Source of the DNA: Streptomyces albus subsp. albus
GTDB lineage: Bacteria > Actinomycetota > Actinomycetes > Streptomycetales > Streptomycetaceae
DNA length: 64,000 bases
Direction of reading: 5' to 3'
Assembly (NCBI RefSeq): GCF_000725885.1
Contig: NZ_JODR01000012.1
Location: 129,617 to 193,616, forward strand
Shown: in pieces, positions 47,067 to 56,105 of the stretch
Layout of the letters: the number at the start of each line of letters is the position of its first letter
Position numbering within the stretch: the first letter of the stretch is position 1
The notes under the pieces: model-generated
The model's database searches: none
The model's input: only the letters and a program-made list of their open reading frames with translations
Told to the model about the DNA's origin: nothing
Made by a program: the position numbers and the translations under genes

Positions 47067-49811
47067 TCAGTGCGCGGCCGACTCCCAGTCCTGGCCGACG
47101 CCGACCGAGACATCGAGCGGTGCCCGCAGCGGAACGGCGGAGGCCATCCGGTCCCGCACCAGCTTCTCCACCTGCTCCCGCTCCCCCGGTGCGATCTCCA
47201 GCACGATCTCGTCGTGCACCTGGAGCAGCATCCGGGAGCGGAGCCGCTCCTCGCGGAGCGCGGCGTCGACCTTGAGCATGGCCACCTTGACGATGTCGGC
47301 GGCGGTGCCCTGGATGGGGGCGTTGAGCGCCATCCGCTCGGCCATCTCCCTGCGCTGCCGGTTGTCGCTGGTCAGGTCCGGCAGATAGCGGCGGCGTCCC
47401 ATGATCGTGTGGGTGTAGCCGGTGGCGCGGGCCTCCTCGACGGTGCGGCGCAGATAGTCCCGCACCCCGCCGAACCGCTCGAAGTAGGTGTCCATCAGCC
47501 CCCGCGCCTCGTCGGGGGTGATGCCCAGCTGCTGCGAGAGGCCGAACGCCGACAGCCCGTAGGCCAGCCCGTACGACATCGCCTTGATCTTGCGGCGCAT
47601 CTCCGCGTCCACGGCGTCCTTGCCGACGCCGAAGACCTGCGCGGCCACCGTGGTGTGCAGGTCCTCGCCCGAGGTGAACGCCTCGATGAGGCCCTCGTCC
47701 TCGGACAGGTGGGCCATCACCCGCAGCTCGATCTGGCTGTAGTCGGCGGTCATCAGCGACTCGTAGCCCTCGCCGACGCGGAAGCCGCGGCGGATGGCGC
47801 GGCCCTCGTCCGTGCGCACCGGGATGTTCTGGAGGTTCGGGTCGGTGGAGGAGAGCCGTCCGGTGGCGGCCACCGTCTGGTTGAAGGTGGTGTGGATGCG
47901 GCCGTCGGGGGCGATCGTCTTGATCAGGCCCTCCACCGTGGTGCGCAGCTTCTGCTGCTCCCGGTAGCGCAGCATGATGACCGGCAGTTCGTGTTCGGTC
48001 TGCGTCGCCAGCCAGGCCAGCGCGTCCGCGTCGGTGGTGTAGCCCGTCTTCGTCTTCTTCGTCTTGGGCAGGCCCAGTTCGCCGAAGAGGACTTCCTGGA
48101 GCTGCTTGGGCGAGCCCAGGTTGAACTCGTGCCCCACCGAGGCGTGCGCCTCGCTGACGGCCTGCTGCACGGCGTCCGCGAACTGCTGCTCCAGCCCCTG
48201 GAACCAGGTCCGGTCAGCGGCGATGCCGGCGCGCTCCATGCGGGCCAGCACCTCGGAGGTCGGCAGCTCCAGTTCGCGCAGCAGACCGGCGGCGCCCACC
48301 TGCTCCAGCCTGGCCTCGAAGGCGGTGCCCAGGTCCAGGACGGTGCGGGCCTTGACCATCAGCGCCTCGGCCTCGGCCTGCTCGTCCACCCCGAGGGCGA
48401 GCTGTCCGTCGGATTCGGCCGTCGGCCCCAGCTCCCGGCCCAGGTACTCCACCGACAGCGCGTCCAGTGCGAAGGAGCGGCGGCCCGGCTTGTCCAGGTA
48501 GGCGGCCAGCGCGGTGTCCATCCACACCCCGGCCACGCGCCAGCCCTGCTCGGCGAAGACCCGCATGAGCGCCTTGGCGTCGTGCATCGCCTTGGGCTTG
48601 CCCTCGTCGGCGAGCCAGGCGGCGAAGGCCCGCTCGTCGCCCTCGGTCAGCTGCGCCGGGTCGAACCAGACGGCCGGGCCCGATCCGGTGGCCAGCGCGA
48701 TCTCGCTCACGCTGCCGCTGCCCAGCTTCCACACGTCGACCGTGCTGACGCCGAGCGTGGCGCCGCCGTGCTGTTCCAGCCAGGGGGCGAGGGTGTCGGC
48801 CTCGATCACGGTGCCGTCCAGTTCGACGCCGCCCGCCGCGGCCGGCTCCTCCTCCTGTACGGCGGTGCCCGGGTCCACGGCGAAGAGGCGGTCGCGGAAG
48901 TTCTGGTGGCGGAACTCCAGGGCGTCCAGGATGACGGCGAGCGCGTCCCGGTCGTAGGGGACGCGGGAGAGGTCCTCGGGACGGTCCGGCAGCGGGACGT
49001 CGCGCACCAGCTCGGTCAGCCGGCGGTTGAGCAGGACGGACTCCAGGTGGGCGCGGAGGTTCTCACCGGCCTTGCCCTTGACCTCGTCCGCCCGCTCGGC
49101 CAGTTCGGCGAGGGAGCCGAACTGGTTGATCCACTTGGTGGCGGTCTTCTCCCCGACGCCGGGGATGCCCGGCAGGTTGTCGGAGGGGTCGCCGCGCAGC
49201 GCCGCGAAGTCCGGGTACTGCTTCGGGGACAGTCCGTACTTCTCCGCGACCTTCTCGGGGGTGTAGCGGGTCAGCTCGGAGACGCCCTTGGTGGGGTACA
49301 GCACCGTGACGTTGTCGCTGACCAGCTGGAAGGTGTCGCGGTCGCCCGTGACGATCGACACCTGGAAGCCCTCGGCCTCGGCCTGGGTGGCGAGCGTGGC
49401 GATGACGTCGTCCGCCTCGTAGCCGTCCACGGCGTAGCGGCGCACCCGCATGGCGTCCAGCAGCTCGCCGATCAGCTCGACCTGGCCCTTGAACTCGTCC
49501 GGGCTCTTGGAGCGGTTCGCCTTGTACTCGGCGAACTCCTCCGAGCGCCAGGTCTTGCGGGAGACGTCGAAGGCGACGGCGAAGTGCGTGGGGGCCTCGT
49601 CACGCAGGGTGTTGGCCAGCATCGAGGTGAAGCCGTAGATCGCGTTGGTGGGCTGGCCCGTGGTGGTGTTGAAGTTCTCCGCGGGAAGTGCGAAGAATGC
49701 CCGGTATGCAAGGGAATGCCCGTCCATGAGCATCAGGCGGGGCCGTGCCTCGCCGTCCTGCGCGTGCGGAGTCGCTTCTGGTGCCGTCTTTGATGCTGCC
49801 TTCTTAGCCAC
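47067..49811 (-). CDS. polA: DNA polymerase I
   Basis: Repair and Okazaki-fragment polymerase, 914 residues. The 5'-nuclease domain is at about 25-315 (LMLMDGHSLAYRAF, YEADDVIATLAT, GDPSDNLPGIPGVGEKTA). The middle domain (about 330-530) has the 3'-5' exonuclease fold but lacks the FDTET motif: the corresponding segment reads LGVSTVDVW, and HDAKALM replaces the usual HNxKFD, so proofreading is probably absent. The polymerase domain has motif A TADYSQIELRVMAHL, motif B RRKIKAMSYGLAYG and motif C LQVHDEIVLE. The N-terminus MAKKAASKTAPEA is a short basic extension. Loss of proofreading is known in other actinobacterial PolA proteins. Confidence 0.97.
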   Translation of the reverse strand: MAKKAASKTAPEATPHAQDGEARPRLMLMDGHSLAYRAFFALPAENFNTTTGQPTNAIYGFTSMLANTLRDEAPTHFAVAFDVSRKTWRSEEFAEYKANRSKSPDEFKGQVELIGELLDAMRVRRYAVDGYEADDVIATLATQAEAEGFQVSIVTGDRDTFQLVSDNVTVLYPTKGVSELTRYTPEKVAEKYGLSPKQYPDFAALRGDPSDNLPGIPGVGEKTATKWINQFGSLAELAERADEVKGKAGENLRAHLESVLLNRRLTELVRDVPLPDRPEDLSRVPYDRDALAVILDALEFRHQNFRDRLFAVDPGTAVQEEEPAAAGGVELDGTVIEADTLAPWLEQHGGATLGVSTVDVWKLGSGSVSEIALATGSGPAVWFDPAQLTEGDERAFAAWLADEGKPKAMHDAKALMRVFAEQGWRVAGVWMDTALAAYLDKPGRRSFALDALSVEYLGRELGPTAESDGQLALGVDEQAEAEALMVKARTVLDLGTAFEARLEQVGAAGLLRELELPTSEVLARMERAGIAADRTWFQGLEQQFADAVQQAVSEAHASVGHEFNLGSPKQLQEVLFGELGLPKTKKTKTGYTTDADALAWLATQTEHELPVIMLRYREQQKLRTTVEGLIKTIAPDGRIHTTFNQTVAATGRLSSTDPNLQNIPVRTDEGRAIRRGFRVGEGYESLMTADYSQIELRVMAHLSEDEGLIEAFTSGEDLHTTVAAQVFGVGKDAVDAEMRRKIKAMSYGLAYGLSAFGLSQQLGITPDEARGLMDTYFERFGGVRDYLRRTVEEARATGYTHTIMGRRRYLPDLTSDNRQRREMAERMALNAPIQGTAADIVKVAMLKVDAALREERLRSRMLLQVHDEIVLEIAPGEREQVEKLVRDRMASAVPLRAPLDVSVGVGQDWESAAH

Positions 49812-49978
49812 GTGCCGATCCTCGCATGCGGCTGTGACAATGACGGGGCACGCCGGTACGGGGTCGCGCTTTCGGGGCCGGACCCCCGGCCCGGGAAGGC
49901 CCCGCCGGGCGCCCTACGCCGGGCACCGGACGGCACCCCCCTGCCCGCGCACCGCGATCGGTGGCACCATCAAGTGCT

Positions 49979-52258
49979 ATGACGCGGAAGGCTCCCTCCA
50001 GTGATCCCGTACAGGACGCGCCCCAGGTAGGGGCGCCCGCACACGCCGCCGCCGGGCTCCCGGCGGTCGCGCACTCGCTGCGGATGGCGCGGCAGCAGAT
50101 GGGGGTGAAGCGGACCGCGCTGACGCTGCTGCGGGTCAACCAGAAGGACGGCTTCGACTGCCCCGGCTGCGCCTGGCCGGAGGGTGACGAGCGGCACACC
50201 GCGGAGTTCTGCGAGAACGGCGCCAAGGCGGTGGCCGAGGAGGCGACCACCCGCCGGGTCACCCGGGCGTTCTTCGCCGAACACCCGGTGGAGGACCTGG
50301 CCCGGCGCTCCGGCTACTGGCTCGGCCAGCAGGGGCGGCTGACCGAACCGATGTACCTGCCCGAGGGCGGCGACCGGTACGAGCCGATCAGCTGGGACGA
50401 CGCCTTCGCGCTGATCGCCGAGGAGCTGCGGGCGCTGCCCTCGCCCGACGAGGCGGTCTTCTACACCTCCGGCCGCACCAGCAACGAGGCCGCCTTCCTC
50501 TACCAGCTCTTCGCCCGCGAGTACGGCACCAACAACCTGCCCGACTGCTCCAACATGTGCCACGAGTCGTCCGGCTCCGCACTGACCGAGACCCTCGGCG
50601 TCGGCAAGGGCAGCGTGCTGCTGGAGGACCTCTACAAGGCCGACCTGATCATCGTCGCGGGGCAGAACCCGGGCACCAACCACCCGCGGATGCTCTCCGC
50701 GCTGGAGAAGGCCAAGGCCGGCGGCGCGAGGATCATCACGGTGAACCCGCTGCCCGAGGCGGGCATGGAGCGGTTCAAGAACCCGCAGACCCCCAAGGGC
50801 CTGGCCGCGGGCGGCACCCCGCTGACCGATCTGTTCCTCCAGATCCGCATCGGCGGCGACCAGGCGCTCTTCCGCGCCCTGAACCGGCTGATCCTGGAGC
50901 GGGACGCGGTCGACGAGGAGTTCGTCGGCGCGTACACCCACGGCTTCGAGGAGTTCGCCGAGGCGGCCCGCGCCGCCGGCTGGGACGAGACGCTGGCCGC
51001 CACCGGCCTGGAGCGCGCCGAGATCGAACGCGCCCTGGAGATGGTGCTGGCCTCCCGCCGCACCGTGGTGTGCTGGGCGATGGGGCTCACCCAGCACAAG
51101 CACTCGGTGCCCACCATCCGCGAGGTCGTCAACTTCCTGCTGCTGCGCGGCAACATCGGCCGCCCCGGCGCCGGGGTCTGTCCCGTGCGCGGACACAGCA
51201 ATGTGCAGGGCGACCGCACCATGGGCATCTTCGAGCGGCCCGCGCCCGCGTTCCTGGACGCGCTGGAGAAGGAGTTCGGCTTCGCCCCGCCGCGTGAGCA
51301 CGGCTACGACGTGGTGCGGGCCATCCGCGCCATGCGCGACGGCAAGGTGAAGGTGTTCTTCGCCATGGGCGGCAACTTCGTGGCCGCCTCGCCCGACACG
51401 GAGGTGACCGAGGCCGCGATGCGCCGCGCGCGGCTGACCGTGCACGTGTCCACCAAGCTCAACCGGTCGCACTGCGTGACCGGCGCCCGGGCGCTGATCC
51501 TGCCCACCCTGGGCCGCACCGAGCGGGACACCGGGCCCGGCGGCGACCGGTTCGTGACCGTCGAGGACTCCATGGGGATGGTGCACGCCTCCCGCGGCCG
51601 GCTGGCGCCGGCGAGCCCCCACCTGCTGTCCGAACCGGTGATCGTGGCGCGGCTGGCGCGGACCGTGCTGGGCGGGAAGTCGGCCACCCCGTGGGAGGAG
51701 CTGGCCGACGACTACGCCCTCATCCGTGACCGCATCGCGCGCGTGGTGCCCGGTTTCGAGGACTTCAACGCCAAGGTGGCGCGCCCCGGCGGGTTCGCCC
51801 TGCCGCACGCGCCCCGCGACGAGCGGCGCTTCCCCACCGCCACCGGCAAGGCCAACTTCACCGCGGCGCCCGTGGAGTACCCGCGTGTGCCCGAGGGCCG
51901 GCTGCTGCTGCAGACCCTGCGCTCGCACGACCAGTACAACACCACCGTCTACGGGCTCGACGACCGCTACCGCGGCATCAAGAACGGCCGCCGCGTGGTG
52001 CTGGTGCGTCCCCAGGACGCGCTGCGGCTCGGCCTGCCCGACGGCTCGTACGCCGATCTGACCAGCGAGTGGAGCGACGGGCGGGAGCGGGTGGCGCGCG
52101 GCTTCCGCGTCGTCCACTACCCGACGGCACCCGGCTGCGCCGCCGCCTACTACCCGGAGACCAACGTCCTGGTGCCGCTGGACGCGACCGCCGACACCAG
52201 CAACACCCCCGCCAGCAAGTCCGTCGTGATCAGGCTCACTCCGGCCGAGGCCGGCTGA
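49979..52258 (+). CDS. YdeP/FdhF-type molybdopterin oxidoreductase
   Basis: A 759-residue bis-MGD-dependent oxidoreductase of the YdeP group. CPGCAWPEGDERHTAEFCENG near residues 56-76 carries the [4Fe-4S] cysteines of this group. Further marks are PISWDDAFALIAEEL, YTSGRTSNEAAFLYQLFAREYGTNNLPDCSNMCHESSG, GQNPGTNHPRML and the C-terminal molydopterin-binding domain (TVYGLDDRYRGIKNGRRVV...ETNVLVPL). YdeP proteins are tied to acid resistance in enterobacteria; the natural substrate is unknown. The ATG (MTRKAPSSD) is preferred, but a GTG six codons upstream is possible, since neither has a good ribosome site. Divergent from polA. Confidence 0.9.
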   Translation: MTRKAPSSDPVQDAPQVGAPAHAAAGLPAVAHSLRMARQQMGVKRTALTLLRVNQKDGFDCPGCAWPEGDERHTAEFCENGAKAVAEEATTRRVTRAFFAEHPVEDLARRSGYWLGQQGRLTEPMYLPEGGDRYEPISWDDAFALIAEELRALPSPDEAVFYTSGRTSNEAAFLYQLFAREYGTNNLPDCSNMCHESSGSALTETLGVGKGSVLLEDLYKADLIIVAGQNPGTNHPRMLSALEKAKAGGARIITVNPLPEAGMERFKNPQTPKGLAAGGTPLTDLFLQIRIGGDQALFRALNRLILERDAVDEEFVGAYTHGFEEFAEAARAAGWDETLAATGLERAEIERALEMVLASRRTVVCWAMGLTQHKHSVPTIREVVNFLLLRGNIGRPGAGVCPVRGHSNVQGDRTMGIFERPAPAFLDALEKEFGFAPPREHGYDVVRAIRAMRDGKVKVFFAMGGNFVAASPDTEVTEAAMRRARLTVHVSTKLNRSHCVTGARALILPTLGRTERDTGPGGDRFVTVEDSMGMVHASRGRLAPASPHLLSEPVIVARLARTVLGGKSATPWEELADDYALIRDRIARVVPGFEDFNAKVARPGGFALPHAPRDERRFPTATGKANFTAAPVEYPRVPEGRLLLQTLRSHDQYNTTVYGLDDRYRGIKNGRRVVLVRPQDALRLGLPDGSYADLTSEWSDGRERVARGFRVVHYPTAPGCAAAYYPETNVLVPLDATADTSNTPASKSVVIRLTPAEAG

Positions 52259-52346
52259 GCGCGCCGCGGGCTTAAGCTCGGATCCGGCCGGTCGCGGCAC
52301 AGGGCGGCCGGCCGGCCGAGGCGACAGACGATCGGAGCAGCGACGC

Positions 52347-52799
52347 ATGGGCGAGCAGGCCGGGACCGCATTCCCCCAGGAGATCCTGGACCAGTGGGAG
52401 GGATCGGGAGTCGATCTTGCGGCGTACTTCTCCGCCGGCGCCCTCGGCGAACGCATGGGCCTGCGGATAGTCGAGGCGAGCCCCGAACGCGTCGTCGGCA
52501 CGCTGCCCGTCGAGGGCAACACCCAGCCCTACGGGCTGCTGCACGGCGGCGCCTCTGCCGTGCTCGCCGAGACGCTGGGTTCGGTGGGCGCCATGCTGCA
52601 CGGCGGCCCCGGCAAGGCCGCCGTGGGCGTCGATCTGAACTGCACCCACCACCGCGGGCTGCGCTCGGGCACCGTGACCGGGGTGGCGACCCCGCTGCAC
52701 CGGGGGCGCTCGACGGCCACCTACGAGATCGCCGTCACCGACGAGGAGGGGCGCCGTGTGTGCTCCGCCCGTCTGACATGCCTGCTGCGGGACGCCTGA
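52347..52799 (+). CDS. Hotdog-fold thioesterase (PaaI family)
   Basis: A 150-residue acyl-CoA thioesterase. The hotdog signature is LLHGGASAVLAETLGSVGA near residues 63-81, with the catalytic-type acidic residue in AETLGS and the N-Q-x-x-G-LLHGG pattern (EGNTQPYGLLHGG). VGVDLNCTHHRGLRSGTVTG follows. GGAG lies 9 nt before the ATG. It follows the YdeP-type gene at 88 nt and may be co-transcribed. The PaaI group hydrolyses hydroxyphenylacetyl-CoA-type thioesters; the exact substrate is not evident. Confidence 0.92.
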   Translation: MGEQAGTAFPQEILDQWEGSGVDLAAYFSAGALGERMGLRIVEASPERVVGTLPVEGNTQPYGLLHGGASAVLAETLGSVGAMLHGGPGKAAVGVDLNCTHHRGLRSGTVTGVATPLHRGRSTATYEIAVTDEEGRRVCSARLTCLLRDA

Positions 52800-52930
52800 C
52801 AGCCGGACGAGCAGCACCCGCACTCCCAGGGCACCCCACCGGTACGGCGCCCGCCTGTTGCGGCGCCGCCCCTTCCGCCGGATTCTGACCGGTGTGGCCG
52901 CGCGCCGCACCGGCGCGGGAGGGGGGCAGC

Positions 52931-53509
52931 GTGGGGGACGTCATCACCGGCGGCGGAAACGGGCCCGGGCTCTTCGAGCGGTGGTACGGGCTGCCGGCGC
53001 GCATCCGGCGGCCGGCCGCCGCACTCGCCGTCGCCGCGGTGCTCGCGGGCGGCGTGGCCGGCCACGCCCTCACCCGGCCCCGGCCCGGACCGCCTCCGGC
53101 GCATGCCGCCGTGCACCGCGTGCCGTACCCGGTGCACAGCACACGCCTCGCCTGGGCGGGGCTCGACCGGGTGGACACCGCCGCCCGCACCTTCCGGGTG
53201 GGCCTGCGCGTCGACACCGACGACCCCGTGCTGGTGCGGCGCGTCACCCAGACCTATGACGCGCTGGAGATGGAACTGGTCCCTCCGCGGACGGTCGTGG
53301 TACGGCCCGGACGGCCCGTGCGCGTGTGGGCGAAAGCCCGAGTCAACTCCTGCCACACCCTTCCCATAGAGGCCCGCCACCCCTTCCTCGAGGTGACGCT
53401 GTGTAACGCCCGCGCGGCTCAGGAAGTCTCCTTCCTCCCCGGGCGTGATTACGCACGGACACTCACCCGTACGCTCCGTACGCTATGCGGACCCTCGGCC
53501 GGTCCTTGA
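52931..53509 (+). CDS. Exported/membrane-anchored protein of unknown function
   Basis: A 192-residue protein. GGAGGGGGG just upstream sets the GTG start (VGDVITGGGNGPGLF). A hydrophobic segment (RRPAAALAVAAVLAGGVAGHAL, about 34-55) with basic residues before it looks like a signal anchor. The remaining domain (VPYPVHSTRLAWAGLDRVDTAARTFRVGLRVDTDD...SCHTLPIEARHPFLEVTLCN) has two cysteines that may form a disulfide. Similar proteins sit next to polA-region genes in other Streptomyces, from memory. Function unknown. Confidence 0.8.
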   Translation: MGDVITGGGNGPGLFERWYGLPARIRRPAAALAVAAVLAGGVAGHALTRPRPGPPPAHAAVHRVPYPVHSTRLAWAGLDRVDTAARTFRVGLRVDTDDPVLVRRVTQTYDALEMELVPPRTVVVRPGRPVRVWAKARVNSCHTLPIEARHPFLEVTLCNARAAQEVSFLPGRDYARTLTRTLRTLCGPSAGP

Positions 53510-53616
53510 TCGGTGACCTTGCGGACCAACTGCGGCTTCGGCCCGCGCAACGCGTCCGCCATCTCCCCGAAACGAAGGGGAAGTTGACACAAGATCAGCT
53601 TGAGGCCGGGCCGTTG

Positions 53617-53643
53617 TGTGACGGTGATAACAAGACAGTCACA
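53617..53643. promoter_or_regulatory. Inverted repeat TGTGAC-N15-GTCACA upstream of livJ
   Basis: Perfect 6-bp arms 27 bp end to end, in an AT-richer stretch (GGTGATAACAAGACA between the arms), 167 bp before the livJ start. TTGACA at 53584-53589 and TTGACC at 53652-53657 are nearby -35-like hexamers and TAGAGT at 53683-53688 is -10-like, but spacings do not give a consensus pair. The 53510-53809 region contains no gene. Confidence 0.4.
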
Positions 53644-53809
53644 TCCTCGACTTGACCTCTGCCCGTCTTCACAACCTCCCCTTAGAGTCACCGCCAGTCA
53701 CCGCGCCGCCGGGCGTGCATGACAAAGCACCGATCTGTACCACTCGTACGGCCCGGCGCGCGATACGGCCACTCACGTCATGAGGGCCGCCTCGGGGAAA
53801 GGACTGATC

Positions 53810-55063
53810 GTGCGTCACCGTTCCTTGCTCGTACTCACCACCACCGTCACGGTGGGCGCTCTCACCCTGTCGGCGTGCGGCTCGCGCGACGACAAGTCCG
53901 GCGGCGGTGACAGCGGTGCCAAGACCACCGTCGTCATCGGCGTCGACGCACCACTGACGGGCGATCTGTCCGCACTGGGCCAAGGCATCAAGAACTCCAG
54001 CGACCTCGCCGTCAGGACCGCGAACAAGAACAACGAGGTCGACGGCGTCACCTTCAAGATCCAGGCGCTGGACGACCAGGGCCAGGCCGGCACCGGCCAG
54101 CAGAACGCCACCAAGTTCGTCGGCAACCCGGACGTCATCGGCGTCGTCGGGCCCCTCAACTCGCACGTCGGCCAGTCCATGCAGAAGGTGTTCGGCAACG
54201 CGGACCTCGTCCAGGTCTCGCCCGCCACCACCGCCCCCGAGCTCACCCAGGGCCCCAACTGGCAGAAGGGCAGCAAGAAGCGGCTCTTCGACACCTACTA
54301 CCGCACCTGCGCCACCGACGCCGTGCAGGGCCCGTACGCCGCCCAGTACCTGTACACCAAGCGCAAGCTGAAGAAGGCGTACATCATCGACGACAAGAAG
54401 ACCTACGGCGCCGGACTGGCCGGCACCTTCACCGACGAGTTCAAGAAACTCGGCGGCAAGGTCGTGGGCACCGACCACATCAACCCCGACGACCGTGACT
54501 TCTCCGCCGTCGCCACCAAGGTCGCCAAGTCCAAGGCCGACTTCGTCTACTACGGCGGCGAATACCCGGCCGGCGCCCCGCTCAGCGCCCAGATCAGCAA
54601 GGCCGGCTCCAAGGCACTGGTCGTCGGCGGCGACGCCCTCTACAGCGACGAGTACGTCAAACTCGGCAAGAAGAACGTCGAAGGCGACCTGGCCACCTCC
54701 GTCGGCGCCCCGCTGGAGACCCTCGACACCGCCAAGGCGTTCATGAAGAACTACAAGGCGGCCGGCTACAAGCTGCCCTACGAGGCATACGGCGGCTACG
54801 CCTACGACAGCACCTGGGCCGTCATCCAGGCCGTCAAGGCGGTCGTCGAGAAGAACGACGGCAAGCTGCCCGGCAGCGCCGACAACCGGGACGAGGCCCG
54901 CAAGCAGATCAACGAGGCCATGAAGGACGTCAGCTTCGACGGCGTCACCGGCCAGGTCGCCTTCGACAAGTACGGCGACACCACCAACAAGCAGCTGTCC
55001 GTGTACGAGGTCAAGAACGGCAAGCACAAGCCCGTACAGACCGGGACGTTCCAGGAGAACTGA
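53810..55063 (+). CDS. livJ: Branched-chain amino acid ABC transporter, substrate-binding lipoprotein
   Basis: A 417-residue periplasmic-binding-type lipoprotein. AAAGGA 8 nt before the GTG fixes the start at VRHRSLLVLTTTVTVGALTLSACGS, with lipobox LSAC at residues 20-23. The mature protein is a type I Leu/Ile/Val-binding fold: VVIGVDAPLTGDLSALGQGIKNSS, GVVGPLNSHVGQSMQKVF, SPATTAPELT, AYIIDDKKTYGAGLAGTF and FVYYGGEYPAGAPL. It should capture branched-chain or related amino acids outside the membrane and deliver them to LivH/LivM. First gene of the operon; a strong hairpin follows it. Confidence 0.93.
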   Translation: MRHRSLLVLTTTVTVGALTLSACGSRDDKSGGGDSGAKTTVVIGVDAPLTGDLSALGQGIKNSSDLAVRTANKNNEVDGVTFKIQALDDQGQAGTGQQNATKFVGNPDVIGVVGPLNSHVGQSMQKVFGNADLVQVSPATTAPELTQGPNWQKGSKKRLFDTYYRTCATDAVQGPYAAQYLYTKRKLKKAYIIDDKKTYGAGLAGTFTDEFKKLGGKVVGTDHINPDDRDFSAVATKVAKSKADFVYYGGEYPAGAPLSAQISKAGSKALVVGGDALYSDEYVKLGKKNVEGDLATSVGAPLETLDTAKAFMKNYKAAGYKLPYEAYGGYAYDSTWAVIQAVKAVVEKNDGKLPGSADNRDEARKQINEAMKDVSFDGVTGQVAFDKYGDTTNKQLSVYEVKNGKHKPVQTGTFQEN

Positions 55064-55110
55064 CCCGCACCGCCGCCCCACCCCGCCCCAACAGAACGCA
55101 CCTCATGCCG

Positions 55111-55138
55111 CGCGGGGGCGCTCCCAGGCGCCCCCGCG
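55111..55138. terminator. Attenuator-like hairpin between livJ and livH
   Basis: An 11-bp perfect stem CGCGGGGGCGC / GCGCCCCCGCG with a 6-nt loop, 47 nt after livJ. In transporter operons such hairpins stabilise the binding-protein message and reduce expression of the membrane genes. That fits the need for more binding protein than permease. Confidence 0.75.
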
Positions 55139-55170
55139 CAGGCATATCTGACACACCCAAGGAGTCCCCG

Positions 55171-56100
55171 GTGCACGGTCTGCCGGATCAGCTGGCGAAC
55201 GGACTCGCACTCGGCGCGTTGTACGGCCTCATCGCGATCGGGTACACGATGGTCTACGGCATCGTCCAGCTCATCAACTTCGCCCACGGCGAGATATTCA
55301 TGATCGGCGGCTTCGGCGCGCTGACCGCCTACCTGTGGCTGCCCGACGGCACGGGCCTCGCCCTCGCCCTCCCCCTGATGATCCTGCTCGGCGTGGTCAG
55401 CGCCGTGCTCGTCGCCGTCGGAGCCGAACGCTTCGCCTACCGCCCGCTGCGCGGCGGGCCCCGCCTCTCCCCGCTGATCACCGCGATCGGCCTCTCCCTC
55501 GCCCTCCAGCAAGCCGTCTGGGCCTTCTACCCCGACGCCAAGAAAGCCCGGCCCTTCCCGCAGATCGGCGGCGCCGACCTCGACCTCGGCTTCGTCACCC
55601 TCTCCCGCGAAGACCTCTTCATCTTCGTCTCCGCCCCCATCTGCATGCTCGCCCTCGGCCTGTTCGTCGCCAAGACCCGCACCGGACGCGCCATGCAGGC
55701 CACCTCGCAGGACCCCGACACCGCCAAACTGATGGGCATCAACACCGACCGCATCATCGTGATGGCCTTCGCCATCGGTGCCGCGTTCGCCGCCGTCGCC
55801 GCCATCGCCCAGGGCTTCAAGACCGGCGAGGTCAACTTCCGGATGGGCTTCATCGCCGGCCTCAAAGCCTTCACCGCCGCCGTCCTCGGCGGCATCGGCA
55901 ACATCTACGGCGCCATGGTCGGCGGCCTCGTCCTCGGCGTCGCCGAAGCCATGGCCACCGCCTACATCGGCGACATCCCCGGACTCGAACAGTTCGGCGG
56001 CGGCTCCTGGAAGGACGTATGGGCCTTCATCCTGCTCATCCTCGTCCTGCTCCTACGACCCCAGGGCATCCTCGGCGAACGCCTCGCGGATCGGGCGTGA
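55171..56100 (+). CDS. livH: Branched-chain amino acid ABC transporter permease LivH
   Basis: A 309-residue membrane subunit. AAGGAG 6 nt before GTG. Hydrophobic segments begin with LANGLALGALYGLIAIGYTMVYGI, and the LivH hallmark INFAHGEIFMIGGF is at residues about 32-45. The coupling segment that contacts the ATPases is KTRTGRAMQATSQDPDTAKLMGINTDRI. GFIAGLKAFTAAVLGGIGNIYGAMVGG is also typical. Followed by livM at 5 nt. Codon use shifts here to C- and A-ending codons (GAA, AAA, CTC), stronger than in the surrounding genes. Confidence 0.95.
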   Translation: MHGLPDQLANGLALGALYGLIAIGYTMVYGIVQLINFAHGEIFMIGGFGALTAYLWLPDGTGLALALPLMILLGVVSAVLVAVGAERFAYRPLRGGPRLSPLITAIGLSLALQQAVWAFYPDAKKARPFPQIGGADLDLGFVTLSREDLFIFVSAPICMLALGLFVAKTRTGRAMQATSQDPDTAKLMGINTDRIIVMAFAIGAAFAAVAAIAQGFKTGEVNFRMGFIAGLKAFTAAVLGGIGNIYGAMVGGLVLGVAEAMATAYIGDIPGLEQFGGGSWKDVWAFILLILVLLLRPQGILGERLADRA

Positions 56101-56105
56101 TACCC

